Origin: Phaeoceros laevis
Lineage: Eukaryota > Anthocerotophyta > Anthocerotopsida > Notothyladales
Direction: 5' to 3'
Assembly (NCBI GenBank): GCA_049999765.1
Contig: JBNGIQ010009074.1
Span: 41,249 to 105,248 of the forward strand
DNA length: 64,000 bases
The translations under genes and the position numbers were made by a program. Under the pieces are notes generated by a model. The model saw nothing but the letters and a program-made list of their open reading frames with translations. It ran no database searches and was not told the origin of the DNA. Positions within the stretch are counted from its first letter, which is position 1. Each line of letters begins with the position of its first letter. Below, piece by piece: positions 58,768-64,000 of the stretch.

Positions 58768-61700
58768 TTGAAGGGGCTGGTCAAGAATATTGCTTTAGGA
58801 ACGTTTCTCACACAGTGTGTATGTGGCTTGCAGAGACGCTCCAGATTTTTGAACTGGCAGTACAAGTCTCATGGGGGACTTGTATCCCTGGACCCGCAGC
58901 TACAGATTGCTGTGGGCACAGCAGAAGTATCATCGTCTGTCTGGTCTTCTAACCCATGTGCCGAAGTATATGCGCTGTGCGAGGAGGGACAGTTGGATAG
59001 AGCGCTGAATCACCTGTTGCTCATGGAGCAGCGGGGCGAGATTCCTTCAGTGCATGTGTACAGGTCTCTCTTGAAGGCGTGCACCAAAAGGAAGGCCCTG
59101 TTTCAGGCTAAGCAATTGCATTCTCATATGGCTCGGTGTGGGTTAGAATGCAGCAATATTCTTGGGGAGCACTTGGTGACCATGTTGGTTAAGTGCGGTG
59201 GCCTTGAAGAATCGCTCCAGGTGTTTCACAAGTTGCCATACCGTAGTGCTTTCTCGTGGACAGCCGTAATTACTGGGTTGACAATTGCTGGAGAAGGTCA
59301 GGAGGCTCTACGGATGTACAAGTGGATGCAAGCGGATGGTGTGGAGCCAAACGGGCACACATTTGTCAGCCTCCTCAAAGCGTGTGCCAGTATATCAGAT
59401 CTTGAACAGGGGAAGTATATTCATACTGAAATATTGAAGTACAGGTGTGAAGCTGATTTGTTTGTATCCACATGCCTGGTTGACATGTATGGGAAGTCCG
59501 GGAGCATTTTGGATGCTGAGAATGTCTTCGATGGAATGCTCCAGCATGATCTGGTGTCATGGAATGCACTGCTCTCGGCTTATGCTCATCATGACAAGGT
59601 TGAGAAGGTTTTCCAGATGTATGAGCAAATGGAGGAGGAAGGCTTCAGTCCTAATGATCGCACCTTTGTCAGTTTACTCCAGGCTTGTTGCATCCTCGCA
59701 GATATAGAAGACGATGTGGTTGTCGAGGGAGTCGCTACCAAGCCAATCTCTCACCAAAAGGGCAAGGTGCTCCATGCTTACGCCCGAACTAAAGGATGTG
59801 ATTCAGATGTTTTTGTGTGTAGCACCCTGGTGACAATGTACGGAAAATGCGGCAGCGTTTGGGATGCGCTGGATGTGTTTGGTGGGTTGCCCTACCGAGA
59901 TGTAGTATCATGGAATTCGATGCTTGTGGCTTTTATCCAGAGAGACCAAGCAGAAGATGCTATGAGACTGTATGAGACGATGCTGGAGGAAGGTGCAAGA
60001 CCAAACGCTAGGACCTTAGTGAGTGCATGTCAAGCTTGTTGGACGCGTGCGGGGACAGAAGAGAATTATGTATGGGAAAGACAATCCGTCAAAGTAAACT
60101 CCCTAGTGTGGGGAAGAGTTATACATGCATATGCTCATAAAATAGGTTGCGATTTAGATGTTTTTGTTGGTAGCGCTCTTGTCAATATGTACGGGAAGTG
60201 TGGGAGCATTATGGATGCGAAGTATGTCTTTCACAGGTTGTCTGTACAAAATGTGGTTTCGTGGACTGGAATGCTTGCAGGGTATGTTGAGCAAGGCCAG
60301 GCCGAGAATGCATTGCAAACGTACAAACAAATGTTGGAGGAAGGTGTGACTCCAGACATCTGGACCTTTATGGGTGCCCTCCAAGCATGTGGCGTGCTTG
60401 CCGAGAAGGCAGTGGATGCTCATGAACAACCTCCCGGACTTAAGGCCTTGGAAATGGGGAAGGAAATCCATGCTGAGACTCAAAGGCAGGGTAACATCTT
60501 AGATGTCGTTCTTGTCACCACTCTAATCAGTATGTACGGGAAGTGTGGGAGCATTGTAGATGCACAGTTTGTGTTTGACGAGTCATCCGAAAGCAGTGTG
60601 GTGGTATGGACGGCAATGATATCGGCATACTGCCAGCAAGGTCACCCAGGGAGGGCTTTGCAGCTGTATGCACAAATGCGGGAGGAAGGTGTCAATCCAA
60701 ACCAGCAGACCTTTGCAAGTGTGTTTCATGCATGTAGCATACTTGCAGTGATGGAAATAGATGTATCTGTGCAGGGACATTCCACTAAAGTTAATGCTCT
60801 TGCACAGGGGAAGGCACTACATGCTGATGCCCGGAGTGCTTTAAACGTGTTTTCTGGTAACACACTTATTAGTATGTATGGTAAGTGCGGGAGCCCTTTG
60901 GATGCTCAGAATGTTTTCGATGGACTATCTGTCCGAAATGTGGTGTCCTGGACTACACTGCTTATGATGTATGTTGACCAGGGCTGGGGAGAGAAGGCGT
61001 TGCAGATGTATGAACACATGATGGAGGAGGGCGTGAGTCCAGATAATCGAACGCTTGCGGCTGCCATCCAAGCATGTGGCATTGTAGCAGATCAGGAAGT
61101 AGAGGTTATGCTGGATGGTGAATGGACCAAAGTAGGGTCCCTTCAGAAGGGACATATAATACATGCCCATGCTCGAAGAAAGGGTTACCATACAGATGAC
61201 TTTGTCGGTAGTACCATGGTCACCATGTATGCGAAGTGTGGTAGCACTGCTAGTGCAAAGCATGTCTTTGATGTGCTGTCCAAGCGAAATGTAGTGGCAC
61301 GGACTGCTATGCTAGGAGCATATGTCCAGCAGGGCCAAGCAGAAAAGGCTTTGCGACTTCACAGCCAAATGGAAGAGGAAGGCGTGAGCCCGGATGAGAC
61401 TTCACTTGTATGTATCTTACAAGCCTGTGGCCATACAGGAAGCGTAGCCATGGTCATGCAGATTCATCACAGGCTTGCCTCAGTAGGAAATCACATCAAT
61501 CCCGGTCTGGCAAATATCCTCATTCATGCATACGGAAGTTGTGCAAGCATGGCCGAGGCTAGAGCTGTCTTTGATGCTCTGCCGCAGCCGGATGTTGTGT
61601 CCTGGACCACACTAATTGCTGCTTATGCACGTGTAGGAAACTACAAGGAAAGCCTCAAATGTTATGAGGAAATGCGGAAGAAAGGAATCAAGCCAAACAG

Positions 61701-62247
61701 CATCACATGTCTTTCACTCCTGTCGGCTTGCAGTCATGCTGGCTTAGTGGAAAATGGTGTCAAGTATTTCGAATCTATGGGCAAGGAGCATGGCATAACT
61801 CCTGAGATTGAGCATTATGTCACTATGGTGGACCTTCTTTCTCGAGCAGGATACTTCGCCACAGTGAAGCAGTTGTTATCGACTATGCCAATGCAGCCTG
61901 ATTTAGACCTGTGGTTGTGTCTGCTGAGTGGCTGTCGCAAGTATGGCGAGATTGAGCTAGCAGAACGGGCCTTTCGTTCTGCAGTCCACCTAAAGCCAAA
62001 CCATGTTGCAGCATACATCTTGATGTCCAACATCTATGCGGATTCTGGGCTTTGGGACAGTGCAAATAGGATCAGCGCAGAAGTGACTGCACTGAGAAAA
62101 AAGGGGGATGCCTGGAAGAAGGCTGGCCAGAGCTGGATCGAGCATGATAAGGCAGTGCACAGGTTTTCCATTGGTGAATGCAATCTCTGGCAGCATGAGT
62201 TGTCACTACTTTCTTTCACCCTTTCCGAACAGGCAATCTTGGCCTAA
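58768..62247 (+). CDS. PPR protein, PLS class, E-type, no DYW domain, with repeated inserts in its L motifs
   Basis: Open frame after a TAA at 58759-58761; up to 1159 residues. The first in-frame ATG is at 59023, inside the first motif, so the true start is probably on an unplaced 5' exon (agacgc after ttgcag near 58833 would join in phase 0). The array has eight regular P motifs (VVSWNALLSAYAHH, VVSWTGMLAGYVEQ) with LVTMYGKCGSI-type S motifs, then E motifs; it ends about 30 residues after AGQSWIEHDKAVHRF, so E-class with only the edge of the PG box. Five L motifs carry a 14-16-residue insert between the AC of helix A and GK..H of helix B (DNA about 59700, 60045, 60400, 60746, 61087). Inferred role: organelle RNA editing or processing, recruiting a DYW protein in trans. 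No PDF-like block is present. Confidence 0.88.
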   Translation: MKGLVKNIALGTFLTQCVCGLQRRSRFLNWQYKSHGGLVSLDPQLQIAVGTAEVSSSVWSSNPCAEVYALCEEGQLDRALNHLLLMEQRGEIPSVHVYRSLLKACTKRKALFQAKQLHSHMARCGLECSNILGEHLVTMLVKCGGLEESLQVFHKLPYRSAFSWTAVITGLTIAGEGQEALRMYKWMQADGVEPNGHTFVSLLKACASISDLEQGKYIHTEILKYRCEADLFVSTCLVDMYGKSGSILDAENVFDGMLQHDLVSWNALLSAYAHHDKVEKVFQMYEQMEEEGFSPNDRTFVSLLQACCILADIEDDVVVEGVATKPISHQKGKVLHAYARTKGCDSDVFVCSTLVTMYGKCGSVWDALDVFGGLPYRDVVSWNSMLVAFIQRDQAEDAMRLYETMLEEGARPNARTLVSACQACWTRAGTEENYVWERQSVKVNSLVWGRVIHAYAHKIGCDLDVFVGSALVNMYGKCGSIMDAKYVFHRLSVQNVVSWTGMLAGYVEQGQAENALQTYKQMLEEGVTPDIWTFMGALQACGVLAEKAVDAHEQPPGLKALEMGKEIHAETQRQGNILDVVLVTTLISMYGKCGSIVDAQFVFDESSESSVVVWTAMISAYCQQGHPGRALQLYAQMREEGVNPNQQTFASVFHACSILAVMEIDVSVQGHSTKVNALAQGKALHADARSALNVFSGNTLISMYGKCGSPLDAQNVFDGLSVRNVVSWTTLLMMYVDQGWGEKALQMYEHMMEEGVSPDNRTLAAAIQACGIVADQEVEVMLDGEWTKVGSLQKGHIIHAHARRKGYHTDDFVGSTMVTMYAKCGSTASAKHVFDVLSKRNVVARTAMLGAYVQQGQAEKALRLHSQMEEEGVSPDETSLVCILQACGHTGSVAMVMQIHHRLASVGNHINPGLANILIHAYGSCASMAEARAVFDALPQPDVVSWTTLIAAYARVGNYKESLKCYEEMRKKGIKPNSITCLSLLSACSHAGLVENGVKYFESMGKEHGITPEIEHYVTMVDLLSRAGYFATVKQLLSTMPMQPDLDLWLCLLSGCRKYGEIELAERAFRSAVHLKPNHVAAYILMSNIYADSGLWDSANRISAEVTALRKKGDAWKKAGQSWIEHDKAVHRFSIGECNLWQHELSLLSFTLSEQAILA

Positions 62248-63332
62248 TTCCGGATATCAAGCGGCTGGGACCAAATAAGCGGCTGGCGGGCTCCAAACAA
62301 TCAGGACCAGGAAAGGATTTGTATTTACGCTGTGTGTCATGTTGGTATGAATGCTACCTTGTTGGCTTGCTCTCTGGTTGCAGGCTTCTCACTATGTTCC
62401 CTTGTCACAGGTCTGTTCGTGGCATGTCATAGAGTGATCTGAACTTGATGCTGCTTCGGTTTCGACCACATTGCTACGCTTTTTCCAAGGTAGAAGCCTC
62501 TCACCTCTACGTGCTACACATCAGGTACGTACAACCAAGTGCTTGTACGCATCACCTTTGAAAAGATTGTGGTCTCCTTGACAATGTCAAATATCGCTAC
62601 CACTCAATGATGTGGACTTACCATCCTTCGTGATTTCAACGCTCTATTGTAAGCTCAAATATGTATACAGTTTCAAGCCTGGAGCAGGCGCTCTGGCTAC
62701 GGGGATGGGTAGCTCTATTCCCCGCCGTACTATTTGAAGTACGGGGTGTTCGAGAATACGTATTATAATCTAATACTGTATTAGTAGTTAGCAGTTAAAG
62801 CTAGAAGGTAGAAAGTCAGTAAAGAGAAGGTCACTAGCCATGATATTTGATCAAGGAGAAATTCACCATCCCCATCACCTATAAGTAAAACCACGCTCTT
62901 CTATTTCCTTAGCAGGGGAGCAGTCCGCTTTTGTCTTTTTAGCTTGTCGCGGTGGGCTTCCTGGAATCCTGTTCCTGGAATCCTGTTTGGAGCTTGCTCT
63001 GAATCTCAGACTCAGAGTATGCTTTTATCTTTGTTAATATTATTTTTCTCAAGGGAAAAGCATATTTAGTTCGAGACGTCACAGTTTCTGGCGGTCTGAT
63101 TCCCGTAGGATTCGGCGAGCCCAGGCTTTAGGGTTTAGGGTTCACTCTCGACAAACGCTCATCAAAGCTGTGAACTTCTTCTCGTGGCATCTGGATCCAG
63201 CCACGACACCGTCTTCCTCGGCCTATCCGGATCGGGCTTGGAAACCAGCACATTTCAGTGAATAGCCTGAACATTTATAACGTCACACGAGCGAGGGCAC
63301 CGCGAGTTGCTTGCGGCTTGCATACAGGAGAG
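62248..63332. other. Spacer before the OB-fold gene
   Basis: About 1.08 kb: the 3' flank of the plus-strand PPR gene, then the promoter and 5' UTR of the OB-fold gene. No ORF with coding character. A short exact repeat, ctggaatcctgttcctggaatcctgttt, occurs around 62960-62988. A telo-box-like motif is listed separately. Confidence 0.5.
63127..63142. promoter_or_regulatory. Telo-box motif upstream of the OB-fold gene
   Basis: tttagggtttagggtt, two plant telomere repeat units, about 190 bp before the ATG at 63333. In plants such interstitial telomeric motifs (telo-boxes) recur in promoters of genes active in dividing cells, and telomere-repeat-binding factors bind them. Function here is inferred from position only. 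Confidence 0.55.
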
Positions 63333-63555
63333 ATGGCTGCGGCTAACACAAATCTGAGAAAACCAGTATTTGTGAAGGTGGATCAGCTTCGCCCTGGCAC
63401 GTCAGGACACACTCTGATAGTGAAGGTGGTGAGTTGCAAGTTGGTTTTGCAGAAGACCCGGCCTGATGGTAATCAGGTTCGGCATGTACGGATAGCCGAA
63501 TGTATTGTGGGGGATGAGACCGGCGTAATCGTCTTCGCTGCGAGAAACGAGCAAG
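63333..63555 (+). CDS. Exon 1 of a plant OB-fold nucleic-acid-binding protein (SOSS-B-like)
   Basis: ATG at 63333 begins MAAANTNLRKPVFVKVDQLR, then PGTSGHTLIVKVVS, PDGNQVRHVRIAECIVGDET and VIVFAARNEQ. This matches the small plant OB-fold family (about 130-160 residues) annotated as nucleic-acid-binding, OB-fold-like, related to SOSS complex subunit B of animals. The frame is open upstream to 63258, but only GTG starts it. After CAAG a GTGCGC donor (63556) ends the exon in phase 1, where the family continues with a VDLM-like strand; reading on past it gives non-family sequence. The rest of the gene lies beyond the window. Role inferred: single-stranded nucleic-acid binding. Confidence 0.85.
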
Positions 63556-64000
63556 GTGCGCACTTCTGTGTATGCTCGGTTTGGCATCCGTCCTGGCTGT
63601 ATTGCCCCTGCTACAATTCTGCCATCAAATCATGTCTTTTTTACCGATTGGAAACAGAGTTCCGGATCTCACGGAACCTGAGCACGTCGCTGCCGTTCCG
63701 AGTTCGGAATTGAGATTTGGATGAAGTCGCGCCTATTTTCTCTTGGTGTATGTGTTAGGGTGAGCTTCTTTGCAGGTATTGAGGTCGTATATTGTGGCTT
63801 GAAGTAAGCAGGCAAGGAGTCATCAAGAACGGCTACGTATTAAGCATGCCTTCTAGTATTGCAGGAATCTTGAGTGCTGCCTAACGTGACCGTGTTGTAT
63901 GGTCACTGGAGCAGTTGCAGTGTTGACAATTTTATTGGATCTTTTGGAACGACCAAAGCTTTTGACAGTGAAGTTGGTCTGAGCATCTCTGGCTCTTGCA
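63556..64000 (+). other. First intron of the OB-fold gene, running off the window
   Basis: From the GTGCGC donor to the window end I find no stretch encoding the expected next strand of the OB fold (VDLM.PG.TVILRNA in relatives). A ttgcag occurs near 63775 but what follows does not match. The intron is therefore at least 445 bp, longer than most introns in the window. Confidence 0.6.

Noticed and set aside
58768-62247. Loss of the DYW domain by frameshift at the 3' end
   Set aside because: I looked in the 3' flank (62248-62500) for HAE, CxxCH or CSC motifs in other frames and saw none, so the gene appears to be genuinely E-type.

Overview
This is nuclear DNA from a land plant, probably a seedless one with swimming sperm (fern, lycophyte or hornwort). 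Three observations point there. Four large organelle-type pentatricopeptide repeat (PPR) genes lie in 64 kb. Three of them end in a DYW-like deaminase domain with the variant features (HAE, terminal DRP/DRE) that I associate with the DYW:KP class, which is known only from seedless plants and linked to U-to-C RNA editing. An intronless beta-tubulin carries the EGEFEEE axonemal tail. Introns are short (71-641 bp), canonical GT-AG and plant-like. The species cannot be fixed from this sequence.

Layout. 1-4.3 kb: the open 5' end of a retroelement-like ORF at the left edge, then gene-free AT-rich DNA with small tandem and inverted repeats and a 100-N assembly gap. 4.35-10.9 kb: two tandem intronless PPR-DYW genes on the minus strand. 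11.3-13.9 kb: a GC-rich pair, beta-tubulin (+) and an acidic, possibly MIS12-like gene (-). 14.2-15.7 kb: a six-exon plastid SufC (ABCI6) gene (-). 16.0-34.2 kb and 35.5-53.7 kb: two complete tandem copies of BIG, the plant UBR4-type giant protein (5239 and 5275 residues in my models, 15 exons each, identical intron positions and phases). A decayed 5' piece of ABCI6 lies between them. 55.5-62.2 kb: a divergent pair of PPR genes. 63.3 kb to the end: exon 1 of a small OB-fold protein gene.

How it fits together. The PPR genes are candidate organelle RNA-editing factors. Three carry, N-terminal to the PPR array, a block resembling the PDF single-stranded nucleic-acid-binding motif of OSB proteins. 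The ABCI6 remnant shows that a unit running from inside ABCI6 to just upstream of BIG was duplicated head to tail, after which BIG stayed intact in both copies and ABCI6 survived in one. All exon junctions were derived by reading splice sites and checking reading-frame phase; the two BIG models validate each other. Identities and functions come from recognising families by eye, with no database search.
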